Positions 21,835 through 33,746 of a stretch of DNA of 64,000 nt are shown piece after piece. The number at the start of each line of letters is the position of its first letter. The first letter of the stretch is position 1. A model generated the notes under the pieces. It was not told the origin of the DNA, ran no database searches, and saw only the letters and a program-made list of their open reading frames with translations. The stretch is from NCBI RefSeq assembly GCF_963675165.1, contig NC_087381.1:5705378-5769377 (forward strand), read 5' to 3'. The DNA comes from Halichondria panicea (Eukaryota > Porifera > Demospongiae > Suberitida > Halichondriidae). A program made the translations under genes and the position numbers.

Positions 21835-24800
21835 AGGGTATATATACGTACAATGCGTCATGCAAGTATCCATTTGGGTGGGTGGAATTGTGTCCACTGT
21901 TCACTCAAACAGAATGCTCCCCTAACAATGTATCGGGCGTTTCTAAAACTTGAAGCAGGGGAGTGCTGATGTATATACGTATATGGTTGGCATCTGTAGG
22001 ACAGAAGTTCTAGAATGCTACTACGATTTATAAACTAGCGAAATACAAATTTAGAGATAAAATTAATGCTCAAGAATGATAGTGGGATAAAAGTTAGGGT
22101 CCTTCGTGTGCATTTACTGTAGGAAATGGAGGTCGCAAAGGAGTGTTTATATACATGCAGTTATACAAACGTGGGATCTAATTTACGCAGGATAAACTAA
22201 TGGCAGCATAGCTAGACTCTATAGAGACAAGACGATTACGTGTACATGACAGGATAGACTTTCCAAACCAATTATACCCGTTGTGAGAATTAAAGAAAGA
22301 TTGTCTACAATAGCCGTTCATTAGTATTTCGTTAGTATTCATTAGTATTTCGAACACCAGTGTACCACACACCCACCCACACACACCCACACTCCACATC
22401 TCCACACACACACACACCCACACACACCTGCCGCATTGACTCCAGGTTGTGGTGCCACGTACGCTAATCCTACAACACCATTGTCAAAATCACGACTAGT
22501 GAACCGATAACTCAGACAGTACTGCGACCAATCAGCTGTCGAGTGCTCGGTGAGAAATTCCAGTACGCTAATAAACTGGTTATCGTAGAAAGTGCCACTA
22601 GCAGGAGGAGAGTTCTCGACCTCCATACCAAGAATACCAAAATGAATGCCGTCAGCCAACCCGTCATCGTCAAAGTCGGTACGCTCAAATATTCTGCTTC
22701 CCTGCAAGTGGAGGAGGGGTTACAGTTAAGTATGGTAATTTATTACATTATAATGAAAGCACCACGTCACGGATGCTGATGCCTCGGTGGATGTGTCAAA
22801 GCTACATCTACTATAGCTATTGCTAATATGTGTGATATTGATGAATAATTTTCTGAATGACCCTGTGGGAAAAGAAATTGATTGGGACCACTTTGTTAAA
22901 AATATGTTAGACGACACAAGTATACAGTGTTTTTTGCATTCAGCCATAATCATATTTTTGCTGCGTGCAGGGAATTAACTCAAAAAGTGGGAAATGATTC
23001 CAATTGGACCATGCATGATTGCAATCAATGGCTGCTGCACCATGCAGTAGAGCAGAGCCTTCTCTTATTCTCACTCTTGCAGCTACCAATAGCTAGTATT
23101 CTATATAGCGCAGAGCTAGCTACTAAGGAAGTAGCAACACTCCAGAGACAATTATATAACATAACTCAAGAACGAAGTATATCTAGACAGTAAGTATTAT
23201 TTTGCAAATCCACGAATTAATCCGGCCAAAATTATTACTAAGGATTGAACTGCAGCAAATGGCAGGTCTCTTGGTTGGATGTTTAAGTATGTAGATATTA
23301 TTTAAGTGTACTGCTATACTACCTAGAGTACAATTATACCCCCCCCCCACACACACACACCACACACATCCTCACTCATCACACACCCCTCACCGTCAAT
23401 ATAATAGTTGACATCACGCTCAGTGGATTGTCTCCAGCTGCTTCCAAAGCAGTCACAAATTTGTAATCAGCAATCGCATACAGCCAACATCTAACCAGAG
23501 TGGAATCGAACCCTGTTGTCTGGCGTTTTTGAAGTCTTGCTGACTCAGCACTACGGATGACAGAGTCTTGCAATTGTAGAAGCTCCCTGCGTAAGGCTTC
23601 ATGGGAGGAGCCACAGGTTGCCCTGGAAACAGTGGATAAGTCAAGATCTGAGTGCCGATAAATGACACTGTGGTGACTTGCATCTCGAAGATATCTGCGA
23701 GAAATATGAATGTGTGTTAATTGCATTTACCGTAAAGCAGATAATTATATAAACTTTCGAGGAATGACCGCTAGAAAGTTTTCGGGAATTTTATTTTCAC
23801 GAAATAGTAGCCTTTTTGCAACAATGCATACATGCGATATTAAATTCGTGAGTATAAATGGTTCGTGGTAAATACTTAATCAGCGAAAATCGCGAACATA
23901 ATTATGCTCTCGAAATAATACCTGCTAGCTAATTTTTATACATGACCTGAAAAGTTCTAATGAAGGCCCTATGTGAAATCAAATTTGCAAGGAATAACAT
24001 AGTGATGATTATCCCTAAATGTATTCATTTACAACTGCCAAGTAGGAAAGGCAATGCATGAATAACGTACTACTAATTTTATTCATTGCCTTTCCTGCTA
24101 GTGCGGTTACAACAGCTTTAGCACTAATATCTGTGACGTATAGGTCTGGAGGAATGCCTTTTGTGTGCAGTCTATTGGAGTTGCGCGTATGAACTCTTGT
24201 TTTTACGCATACAATGTACGTTCAAATTTCTGCTATTTACGACTACACAAAACATAATTATACATAAAGGGCAAGCCTCTAGTGTAATGAACAATTAGAG
24301 CTTTTAACACAATGTCATGATTGCATAAGCTAACGTAGTGCCCTACCCTCTTCCTTACCTGCGCGAGGGTTCAATATGGTACATCTCCTCATCGGCAATA
24401 ATCGTTCCGTCAAACACCTCATGAGCCAGGTTGCCATGCACACGAACAGAAGGGTCATCTGCATTGACATGTATAATAAATACAGTTTATATTTATGTAC
24501 ATAGCGGAAAATGTTTGCAGGTGTAAATTTTTGCGTTGAATGTTCTGCTGTTGTTCTTCAAAAAAAGCAAAGATTTGCACCGTATATAATATAGTACGTA
24601 TTTGTTTTGGTACAATAACCTAATTCTGCCCAGACATGCAGATTACCAAATTACAGCACATTAATTCCGAATATCAGGTTTGCAATTGCAATCACATGCA
24701 AAGAGTTGCCCGCATACTTTGCAATGCAAAGTTAGCAACACTGCCAGACTCGCTACGACTTTATAATAACTATAACCCGAATGATTTCACCACTTTTCCA

Positions 24801-27017
24801 CGAGAAAAATATTAACATTCTGGACAAAGTGGCTTAATTAATCTTCAAAGATGCACTGTTCAGCAGCCATACTTATAATTATGAACTTTGGGCATCGTTT
24901 TTAGCATGCAATAATCATGGTCGATCATAATTATTATTGGAGTGAACAATTGTATACTGAGTGTGTACAATTGAGTAGCTAAATAGTCTACTGAGGCATC
25001 AGTAGGTGCTTTCAGGTATTCAGATCGATAGCTGATCCCCTGAACATTAACCCTTATACTCTATATACACTGACTTTGATCAACGCCACTGTACAGATGG
25101 ATTTTGGCCAATTGACTGCTTGATTTCTGTCCGTCAATGGTTAGGGTGAAGTTCTTGTGAAAGAAACGGGTCTCAGGTTTCAACAGCAGGTTGAAGTCCC
25201 TAAAGAGAATCGTAACATTCGGTAACTATGTGTTAAGTGCTGACATAATTAAAGCCTTATCTTCAATAATAGTAGAAGTTGTTTGTAATGTTATTGCTAA
25301 TCATACTGCCATTACTGGCATATTATTGCCAACAAGTTCCTTATAATATATACAGATATATCCATGCATGTATTTTGTATTGTGAATAGAACATTTAATT
25401 GTAAATTGGATGCAATAATTATTGTACACACAATTTCCGCTCACCTTCCAAAGGCAGTGAACTGTAGTTCTAGAGACCTCTCTCCCACCATACTGCGTCT
25501 CATTCTGTGATGGTTCCATAGCAACGACTCACTATCGTAGGTGAGAGGCTCGTAGTGACGAATAAAATTGCTCAGGGCTATATGTGTATGGGAGGCGTGT
25601 GTGTGTGGTGTGTGGGGGCATTGTGATATAGTAATTATGCTTACTGTAAATAATATTATAGAATGCGAAGTATAATAATTATATAGTTGATGAAACAATT
25701 TCTAATCATTCCCAGGATGAACAAGGCTTCGGCCTCGCAGTCAAGTCCCTTGTCCATGCATTCATGGCAGGGGCGGGCTCTATTTGCCCCCAGGCAGCAG
25801 ATCATGTAATATCAAGTAATGATTATTTATATAACACTTAGCTAGCAATAAGTGTTTTAATGTGTGCACGAGGAGGATGCAGTACTGAATGCTCGAGCGT
25901 ATATAGCGAGTGCATTACTCAACCGAGAGAGCATTATTGCATCATCCGTAAAACACGTTGGCTAACTAAGTGTGTTATAAAAATAATTATTATGAGGTAC
26001 TAGCACTGTGTATCAATGTGCTTCCATGCAGTCGGTCTTCAGCTGCTGCATGTGGCTATAGCTAGAGAAACTCACCGAACTCTGTCAGGCATCAAATTGT
26101 GCCAAATAAAAGTGCACGAAAAAAGCTAAACTATAATTGCACACGAAATCGATTTGCGTATTGATAACACTCCATGCACTTGGACACAGCGGCTTTGTAG
26201 CCATCTTTAGATGGCCATGGAAATACACAGTAAAAACAGATTCGTTATAATAACATAAAACATCTCAAATAAAATGCATCATTTGAAATTTAATGTAGAA
26301 ATGACATAAATTTCTGTCATTTCTACATTAAATTTCAAATGATGCATTTTATTTGAGATGTTTTATGTTATTATAACGAATCTGTTTTTACTGTGTACTA
26401 CCCAGCGAAAACTCAAGCTGAGTTCAATCTAGATATATAGAGTGCAAGCAGTACAGGGTGCCATGGGGCAATTCCCATAAACAAAAAACATTGCAAAGCA
26501 GAGTTACCTTTGACCATTGTAAAGTGCTGAATCAGCAATGAGCCCCACCCACCCTAGCTGCTAGGAGTGGGTAGGGCTCATTGCTGATTCAGCACTTTAT
26601 AAGACTGCTTTGCAGGTAAACTGGTTCCCTGATTGCCTGATCCTTGTGGAATTGCTCCACGTACCCTGTACTGCACTCTATCTTGTGTCAGTTAGCTCTA
26701 GCTGTGCATATATATTATGTAGATCTAGTTTGGCAAATTTAAAACGGAAAACCATACCGGCATACGTTTTGCACTATTCCACAGTTTTTTCATGGCCATC
26801 TGTTAGTTGTAATTGTTGGTGTATTACACGCACTTTTACTTGATGCCTAACGGAGTTCGGTGACCTACTTCACTATAATAATAATAGGTGAGAGTGTATA
26901 CCAATGTCAACCATTGTTCTATATCTCTGACACAGACACAGTACACTGTGAAGTCTCACCCTCTCCTCGGACGATCCTCAGGAGAAGAGCGACACATAAC
27001 AGGCTGTATAACTTCAT
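20772..27017 (-). CDS. ADAM10-like: ADAM10-like metalloprotease, copy C (signal peptide to disintegrin, 3' part missing)
   Basis: Nine phase-consistent exons: 27017-26960 (signal peptide), 25577-25445, 25199-25075, 24458-24359, 23694-23394, 22701-22428, 21712-21534, 21195-21045, 20924-20772. The pro-domain has HSVIY, a candidate cysteine switch (TCGSSHEALRRE) and a furin-like RLQKR. The catalytic domain has CLSYRFTSRDFDNG and GGICEN. The zinc motif HEAGHNFGST-HD is assembled across the 21534/21195 intron. A Met-turn-like YLMD and the disintegrin start CGNNLLDEEEGEQCDCG follow. This matches ADAM10, the surface sheddase of Notch-like substrates. The cysteine-rich, transmembrane and cytoplasmic parts are not found; the frame reaches TGA just past the last donor, and the cadherin-GPCR gene starts 34 bases on. 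Confidence 0.85.
21184..21320. repeat. ~41-base minisatellite overlapping the exon 8 acceptor
   Basis: Four imperfect units contain, on the minus strand, 'cacacag' followed by CATGACCCCC and 'aatattacctccaccc'. The unit nearest the exon supplies the real acceptor plus the His-Asp codons that complete the zinc site. The next unit repeats that acceptor in the same frame, while the outer ones are decayed or out of frame. Confidence 0.85.
21794..21831. repeat. (TG)n microsatellite
   Basis: About 19 TG dinucleotides in the intron between ADAM10-like exons 6 and 7. Similar short CA tracts lie near 22380-22430 and 23345-23370, both in the polypyrimidine or donor regions of neighbouring exons. Confidence 0.9.
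23727..24358. other. Intron with CCGTATAGCG-family remnant
   Basis: The ADAM10-like intron between exons 4 and 5. Positions 23735-23932 hold a diverged inverted-repeat MITE ('agcagataatt ... aaataatacctgct'). A short hairpin at about 24030-24102 (aggaaaggcaatg and inverse) follows. No exon is supported. Confidence 0.5.
26226..26395. mobile_element. Palindromic TA-type MITE (170 bases)
   Basis: Two arms of about 79 bases pair almost perfectly around a short centre; the ends are CACAGTAAAAACAG and its inverse. It is flanked by TA. Copy A at about 2060 reads 'catggaaatactat' with no insert, so this is a recent insertion in C, in ADAM10-like intron 1. Related ends (CACTGTAAAAACA, CACTGCAAAAACA) occur at 35075-35184 and 59789-62949. 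Confidence 0.9.
26521..26606. mobile_element. Hairpin MITE (about 86 bases)
   Basis: Inverted arms 'taaagtgctgaatcagcaatg' (split here as two words: taaagtgctgaat, cagcaatgagcccc) surround 'ccctagctgctaggag'. Copy A lacks it at about 2174. Copy B keeps one arm (10529-10553), showing either partial loss or capture of half an element. Confidence 0.75.
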
Positions 27018-27286
27018 GTAGATGACTAGACTCTTAGTCTATCCGATCTTAGTATAGCTAGCTAGCTAGCTATCTCTAGATCTATAATTACAAAATTCAT
27101 TTTCAATGTGCATGCTCAGTACCGTCCATTGATTATACAGCGACTCAGAGACTCTTGTCTGTCACATCATATCAAAGTCAAAGTAAGCTGTATATTAGTG
27201 CATGTATGGATATGAATCCATAGAAGAGTGTATATGCCTGTACGCCCTAAGCAATCCATAACACAAAGTAGACTTGGTATACCTAT

Positions 27287-27892
27287 CAGGGGCGTAGCCA
27301 GACTTTTGAGACAGGGGTTTCTGCAGAAAAATCAGCGGCGCGATAGCGCCGCGAAATTTTTGTGGCCACGCCCACTTCCGGTACCACACCCTCTTGATTG
27401 GGGCACACCTACTGTTATTGACTATTGTTCATGACTTTTTTACATGTTTGTGAGAAGCTAGCTAGCTATAGACGTAACATACTAGGCATGCAGGTGCCAA
27501 TTGTGTATTGCTAGTCTAGCTGAGCAACAATTAAATGTCATTTACCTGAGAGGTTTCATGTGGCTGAGATTGTTCTAAACTTGTACACTTCCTGAATAAA
27601 GTTGTGCTTAGAGCTGAGTCTGAGAATACTGGAGCATTCAGGATTGATACTAGATCTAGAACTTAAGTCTTGGTCTTCTTTGTTTGAGGTAGCTAGCTAG
27701 CTGAGACTAACTAGCTGAGACAAAGCCAAAGTGAAACGCTTCACGGTGCTGCTCTGATTATTGATTTGCAGCCACGTGTGAAAAGATGGGCAGGGCTGCA
27801 TGATTTCAATTATAGGGAGCCCTGCCCAATTTTCTCAGCAGCTCCTGGGGGGGTTTCTGGGCAACCAGGAAACAATGGTAGCTACGCCCCTG
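27287..27892. mobile_element. hAT-like non-autonomous element (606 bases)
   Basis: The ends CAGGGGCGTAGCCA and TAGCTACGCCCCTG form short inverted repeats, with CCTAT directly repeated at both flanks (27282-27286 and 27893-27897). Copy A at about 5130 lacks it. Only short meaningless ORFs lie inside. It sits in the divergent ADAM/TRIM intergenic region of copy C. Confidence 0.8.
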
Positions 27893-28355
27893 CCTATAGA
27901 GGCTATAGCAGGTACATCTAATTTTATACCCAATATCGCATGCATGCATGCGCCAAAATTAAGGCTGCTGGTCCTCAATCCATTTTAGAATATTTTGCTG
28001 GTGAAAAACCCGGTTTGAGAATGAGCAGAAAAATTGACCCTTTCCTTGATCTAACTAGACAAGGATCTTTACCAGTATATACATACATGCATGTATAGGT
28101 TTTGTATCAACCCTCGCAAAGTTCGCATAATGTTTGATACTCGCAAAACATTCTAGTAATGCGGTAACGTTCTTTCCGCGCTTTATACCATGGTATTCCG
28201 AATGAATGTGCATGTGTACTGCACTGATGTGTATACCTGATTTTTATACAGGGAACTCCCCAAGGCAAATCACCCCACTATAACAATCAAACTGTTAAAC
28301 CATAAAACCAGAAACATTCCAAGAAAGTGTTATCTGTGCCCTCACTAACTCAACT

Positions 28356-30545
28356 ATGGCCTCTAATACCAACTCCTCTGCAACCTGTGGTATATGCTCA
28401 GAGCTGTACCAAGATCCACGCATGCTCAATTGCCTACACTCATTCTGCAAAAAATGCTTGGAAAAGAGACTCGACGAAGGACCTTCCAAATCGAGCCTAG
28501 CCTGCCCCACGTGCAATGAATCCTCCTCTCTGTCTAGTCGTGGTATAGAGACACTATCAAAAGATCATAGGAAGACTTATGAAGCAGAGGTGGCTGAATT
28601 TGAAGGCTTGATCAAAGGTGAAAAATCTGTTTCTTGCGATGACTGTGTGAAGCGCGGACCTGCTGCCTTCTTTTGTTGTAGCTGCTGTGAATTTCTTTGT
28701 AAAAATTGTGGCGACCATCATCGCTCCTCAAGAAAGACTAAAAACCACGAGTTAGTTAGTTGCACTAAAGAAGGTGGAAAGGAAAATATATTCAAGAGCG
28801 TAGCTCACAAGCCTCTTACCTGCTCAGTGCACTCGAAGGAATCTCTCGACTATTACTGCAACACATGCAACGACCTGCTCTGTATTCGCTGTGTGGTTGG
28901 AAAGCATAAGGAACATGCTTACGAAGAAATGGATTCTGTTCGAGAGAAGGAGAAATCCGAGCTTATTTCTTGCCTTGGGAAAACCGAGGCTGCAAAGGAC
29001 AAGTTGAAGAACTCCATTTCACGAGTAGAAAAAGTTATGCAAGGTGTTCAAGCAAATCACAAGGAAGTCGATCAGAAAATCAATGACATTTTCAACCACC
29101 TTCAGCATAAACTAAAAGCTCGAAAAGATGCACTCTTGGCCAAAAGCGCTGATGTGGCACTCGGCAAGGAGACAGCGCTTACTCTGCAGGGCGAAGAACT
29201 CAAGAAAATGGATAACTCACTTTCTGAAATTTGCTCAAAGTTAGAGTTGGTCACGCAAGAGTACACGGCCGTAGAAATGCTTTCTGCCAAACAACCAATA
29301 ACGATTAGAGCTCAACAACTTCTCGATACATTTGATAAATGCTCTCTTGATCCTTGCAAGCTAGATATAATGCCAGTATCTCTCTCTAGCACTCAACTTG
29401 AAAACGAAATCGATGCTTTTGGAGCAGTGAGTGGTGGCTACATGCCAAGACGAAGTACAATTGATCTAGTGAAGCCAACTGCTGCTGTAGGGAAGGAGAG
29501 AAAGTTACTTCTCACTGCAAGAGATGGAAATGGAAAACCTTATACTCATGGGGGTGAGCCGGTGAAAGTTTCTCTAGCCCTGATGGGTTCGAATGAAGCA
29601 GGGATCTCTGGTGTTGTAGTCGACAAGAAGGATGGCACTTATGGTATTAGCTTCACACCAAACACAGCTGGGGAACACAAGCTATCCATCACCATTAGCA
29701 ACGAGCAAATTGAGGAGAGTCCATTTGCACTCTACGTTCGACAGCCGAGAAATTATACATCGTTGTCTGCTTGTTCTCGTACGTTTTCAATTTCTCAATA
29801 CCCGGGTGATGTTGCCATCGACGATGACAACAATGTGTACATTGCTGATAATAGTTATCACTGCATCTCTGTGTTTGATCAAAATGGTTCCAATGTTCGA
29901 ACCATAGGAAGCAACGGATCTGCAGACAGTCAGTTTTACGGCCCATATGGAATTGCTTTGAAAGGAAACATCATGTATGTAGCTGACACATCTAATGATC
30001 GAATACAAAAGCTTACCTTAGATGGCAAGTTCATTTCTAAGTTCGGTTCAAGTGGTTCTGGGAATGGACAGTTGAGCAATCCTCGAGGAATTGTTATTGA
30101 CAAGAATGGAAGAGTATTTGTATCAGATTGGAGTAATCACCGGGTGTCCGTGTTCCAATCTGATGGTGAATTCTCTCACCACATTCAAGGCAACGCTGCT
30201 GACAATAGCACTCTCGTTAACCCATGGGGATTAGCATTTGATAATGACGGGAATCTACATGTTGCTGACTATAGCTCCCACTTGATCAAAGTGTTCACTC
30301 CAGAAGGCAATTTTGTCGCCCAGTACGGCAGTGGGATTATCCAATATCCAGCAGGGATCGCTATTGACGATGAAGGCTTTACATTTGTCGGTGAACACAA
30401 CAGAAGTCGATTGATTATTCTCAATGCCCAGCACCAGCAAGTCCATACTATACAGAACTTTCAGGATGTCGCTGGAGTTTGCACCGACAAAGATGGTAAT
30501 GTTTTTGTGTGCGATTACTACAACTGCTGCGTCATGAAGTACTAA
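28356..30545 (+). CDS. TRIM-NHL E3 ubiquitin ligase, copy C
   Basis: 729 codons starting MASNTNSS. Here the leader frame is shifted just upstream, which fixes this ATG as the start. The RING, B-box 1 (changed to CDDCVKRGPAAFFCC and CKNCGDHH), B-box 2, coiled coil, filamin domain and six NHL repeats are all intact. NHL differences include ADNSYHCISVF, DWSNHRVSVF, DYSSHLIKVF and DYYNCCVMKY at the end. Expected to act as a RING E3 ligase that dimerises by its coiled coil and recognises targets with the NHL propeller. It ends in TAA. It is divergent from ADAM10-like copy C (1.3 kb between start codons). Confidence 0.95.
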   Translation: MASNTNSSATCGICSELYQDPRMLNCLHSFCKKCLEKRLDEGPSKSSLACPTCNESSSLSSRGIETLSKDHRKTYEAEVAEFEGLIKGEKSVSCDDCVKRGPAAFFCCSCCEFLCKNCGDHHRSSRKTKNHELVSCTKEGGKENIFKSVAHKPLTCSVHSKESLDYYCNTCNDLLCIRCVVGKHKEHAYEEMDSVREKEKSELISCLGKTEAAKDKLKNSISRVEKVMQGVQANHKEVDQKINDIFNHLQHKLKARKDALLAKSADVALGKETALTLQGEELKKMDNSLSEICSKLELVTQEYTAVEMLSAKQPITIRAQQLLDTFDKCSLDPCKLDIMPVSLSSTQLENEIDAFGAVSGGYMPRRSTIDLVKPTAAVGKERKLLLTARDGNGKPYTHGGEPVKVSLALMGSNEAGISGVVVDKKDGTYGISFTPNTAGEHKLSITISNEQIEESPFALYVRQPRNYTSLSACSRTFSISQYPGDVAIDDDNNVYIADNSYHCISVFDQNGSNVRTIGSNGSADSQFYGPYGIALKGNIMYVADTSNDRIQKLTLDGKFISKFGSSGSGNGQLSNPRGIVIDKNGRVFVSDWSNHRVSVFQSDGEFSHHIQGNAADNSTLVNPWGLAFDNDGNLHVADYSSHLIKVFTPEGNFVAQYGSGIIQYPAGIAIDDEGFTFVGEHNRSRLIILNAQHQQVHTIQNFQDVAGVCTDKDGNVFVCDYYNCCVMKY

Positions 30546-31719
30546 CAATAAATTGTTGCATAATACTATTTTTATACAACTATTGTTGTGTGTACAAATA
30601 AAACATTTGGGACTGAAATATATTGCGCATATGTAGCACTGTCAAAAAGCTACTAAACGCAACAATTTTGAAATCGGACGTTCCGAAACACAACATTATA
30701 ACATGTATAGTTCCAGAGTATTATAATCATATGCCGTATAGCGGGTATAATTATTTCAAGGGCCAGATAAAATGTTCTTGAATTGGTTTTCACTGATAAG
30801 CATCTACCGCCAACATTTATCAGTATACCCACGAACTTAATATCGCATGCATGCTGCAGAAAGGCTGCTATTTTCGCGAAAACCTTTGTAACAGTCATTC
30901 CGAAAAAGTTTATATAATTATACCCTCGAAATATAGCCTACTACATACGCTGAAATAAATATCTCAGTATAGTCTTAGCAATAATTATTCTGGGTACTTG
31001 ACTCTAACCACAGTTGTAACCACATACATGTACATGTAGCTAATGATATGAACCCATTAAGCACTGAACATCCAAACATGCACTCCAAGCACTGTACAGT
31101 GGATTGCAGTGCACTTGCAACAGCCAAACAGCAAAACTACCAGATATGAATTTAGCTCAGGTTGCACTTTTATTAGTTACAACAATTTTTTTAGCAGAAT
31201 CTCATTGAACATCTACTTATTCCTAAACGTATAACGTATTATAGCATTAAGTAAGTATATGAGAAAATTGAATCTACAAGCTGCATGGGGAATTAAAGCC
31301 CAAAAAGGTGCTCAGTCATAGATCGTCTCCATGCGATTATATAGATATTCTCAGGGCACTCCTATATTATTCATGCACTCCTGGTCTCACTGATAGATAC
31401 CTACAGAATGGATACTTCATGATAGCATTCTTGAAAAGCCTAGTAGTCTATGAACATAATTATAGAAATGCATGAATTACATTTCAAGAATGCTTGACGG
31501 ACTGTATACAGTGTACAAATGTCATGCATGTAAATTACGTTATTTGGGGGGGAGGGGGCATGCCTATAGAGAGGTTCAATGAGTCACGGTCTGCTGAAAA
31601 ATTGGTTGCCATTTCAGTTGGCTCTAACTTCGTTGCATGCAGTAATGCATGTTGCTTCTCTTCACTGGCCTACCACACTGACACCACCGCCCCTTGTGAT
31701 GACACTTGTTTGTATATAA
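30546..31719. other. Gene-free stretch with MITE remnant
   Basis: The 3' flank of TRIM-NHL C. Positions 30732-30958 are a CCGTATAGCG-family remnant ('gccgtatagcgggta ... aaatatagcctactac'). An inverted pair 'cattcttgaa' / 'ttcaagaatg' lies at about 31425-31492. No gene is supported. Confidence 0.55.
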
Positions 31720-31993
31720 GGCCACTCCAAGTGACACTCTGGTTTCTGGTCCTAAAGTTTTTCTAATTGCATGCGGGCGGGCGGCTTTTCTCATTATGTC
31801 ATTATCAATTTTACCTTATGAATCTCATTATTTTTCAAATGAATATCATTATCACACTATTTTATACCACATGGACCATTCTGTGCATGCGTAGTAGAAA
31901 TAATGAGATAGAAATCCAATAATGAGATAGAATCCAAGAATAAAATCTGATGCGGGCGGTGGACCAGAAACCAGAGTATCACTTGGAGTGGCC
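31720..31993. mobile_element. PIF/Harbinger-type MITE (copy 2, 274 bases)
   Basis: Same ends and interior as 5314-5578, flanked by TAA on both sides (31717-31719 and 31994-31996). Two insertions with TTA and TAA fit the TWA preference of Harbinger. Internal words (gcatgcgggcgggcggc, atgagatagaaatcca) are shared almost exactly. Confidence 0.85.
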
Positions 31994-32315
31994 TAACTAT
32001 AATAATAGGGAAACTCACAAAATGGGTCAAGCAATAGAATAATTACACTGTACCATTCAGTTTTCTCAACTGAGTTTTATTGGCGTATATGGAGATGCAC
32101 ATGTTTTCTGAGGCTGTGTTGAAAGGTCATTCAATGCATGCTTGCTGTTACATGATAAATGTTTGACTTAATGCTTGCTGCTTTAGTACTGCACCAACTA
32201 GCCTCGATCCTAGGCCGCTCTTCCTCCTTTTTGAGGCCTTGTGAGGAGGCTATGCACCGACATGATATTCATGTGTGCATGGTTACAACTGTGGTTACAG
32301 CCAAGTTTATACATA

Positions 32316-32539
32316 CCGTATAGCGAGAAATTTTCGAGGGGCTTAATTTTCGCGGATTTCGTGGGTTAGAATCCTACACGAAAATTAAGTCCACGAAAAT
32401 TGAATTACCTGCTATAGCATGCATAGATTTAAAGGCGTGGCTTCCGGTAAGCAGTCATTCCGCGAACATTGTGCAACGAAATAGCTTTTAGAGGCTAATC
32501 CACGAAATATAAGTGCCTCGAAAATTTCGCGCTATACGG
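32316..32539. mobile_element. CCGTATAGCG-family MITE, best preserved copy (224 bases)
   Basis: Ends CCGTATAGCGAGAAATTTTC and GAAAATTTCGCGCTATACGG, flanked by TA (32314-32315, 32540-32541). Inside are repeated 'cacgaaa' and 'ttcgtgg' motifs in both directions. The TA target points to the Tc1/mariner group or a look-alike. Confidence 0.8.
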
Positions 32540-32667
32540 TACAGAAGAATATTCAAAAAATTTATGTTGCCTCGATCCCAGGCCGCGGCCGCACTTCCCA
32601 CTTCACTGATGTTTACCACAAGTTTTGGACTAAGCCTCCTAGGATATATCACAGACTAGTTTTGGAC

Positions 32668-33746
32668 TAGCCTCGATCCCAGGCCGAGTTTTCGCTTTTA
32701 TAACGGTTAGGCGAACAACTGGGCCTGGTACTAGTTGTCTGCGCATGCGTCAAATTTTCATTGTATATTTGTGGTCGGCAAAAATATTTAATAAATCAAT
32801 AATAGAAATTTGTACACAGAAAATGCACAGAGTGAGTACACAAAAGATGCACATAGGGAGCTGCTTCACAAAGGCCTGGGGAGTTGCCAGTTGTGCTGCA
32901 GCACAATTACAGTGACCCAGGGCAACTTCAGGATGATTGAATGCCTTCAAATTACGTTTCAAAAAGATTTAGCAGGCTGCTGGACTTCTCTGATTCTAGG
33001 CCCCAACTCGTAACTCATTGCTTGAGAAAACGTAGATTCTCTTGATGTCTCTGAGCTACCCAGCAACGCTCAAATGAGCAGGTCATACTCCAGTCCTGTG
33101 TCTGTGAGTATAGGACAATATTAAAAGAAACCAAAGACGGTTAAACCCTTACCTCAAACTGTCCAGTCTCGTCCGTTAGTATAGCCAAGAGGAGCACTGT
33201 TGGGATAGTTGGATATTAGCCATTGCTCCTGTACAGAGAAGTAGACATTTTAAATACGTGTAGATCTATACATATTAAATTTCTCGGTTATAGTGTCATT
33301 GTCGACGAGCTGATGATGGCAGCACCAAGTTCTCTAGCTCACACTCTTCACTTGATCCACCATATTAATGATGAAACTATAGTCTACCTACATTCTTGCC
33401 AAACATGAACAAGACTTGATAGCATAGCCGGCCATAGGGCCCACACAAAAATATCTGACCTTAACAAGCTTGACAAAGCTTTATACCTCTTCCCTTGTTG
33501 TTCAGTCTTCAGAATAAGCTTCAGAGAAGAGAGAAGCTTCAGCTAAGAGCCATTCCAATCGATTCCAATAATGATAAAACGGGAACTGACTTCTAGTACA
33601 CGAATATAAATGTCACGAAAGTGAACGAGAATATCCATTCGTCAGAATCTGACGAACGACTGACGCATGCGCAGACAACTAGTACCAGGCCCAGTTGTTC
33701 GCCTAACCGTTATAAAAGCGAAAACTCGGCCTGGGATCGAGGCTAG
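32668..33746. mobile_element. MULE-like element with long terminal inverted repeats (1079 bases)
   Basis: About 86-base inverted repeats (TAGCCTCGATCCCAGGCCGA... and inverse) bound the element. It is flanked by GTTTTGGAC at 32659-32667 and 33747-33755, a 9-base target duplication. Long inverted repeats with 9-base duplications are the Mutator pattern. No transposase ORF is seen, so it is non-autonomous. Fragments of the same repeat occur near 4050-4150, 11330-11440, 32200, 32570 and 60370. Confidence 0.8.
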
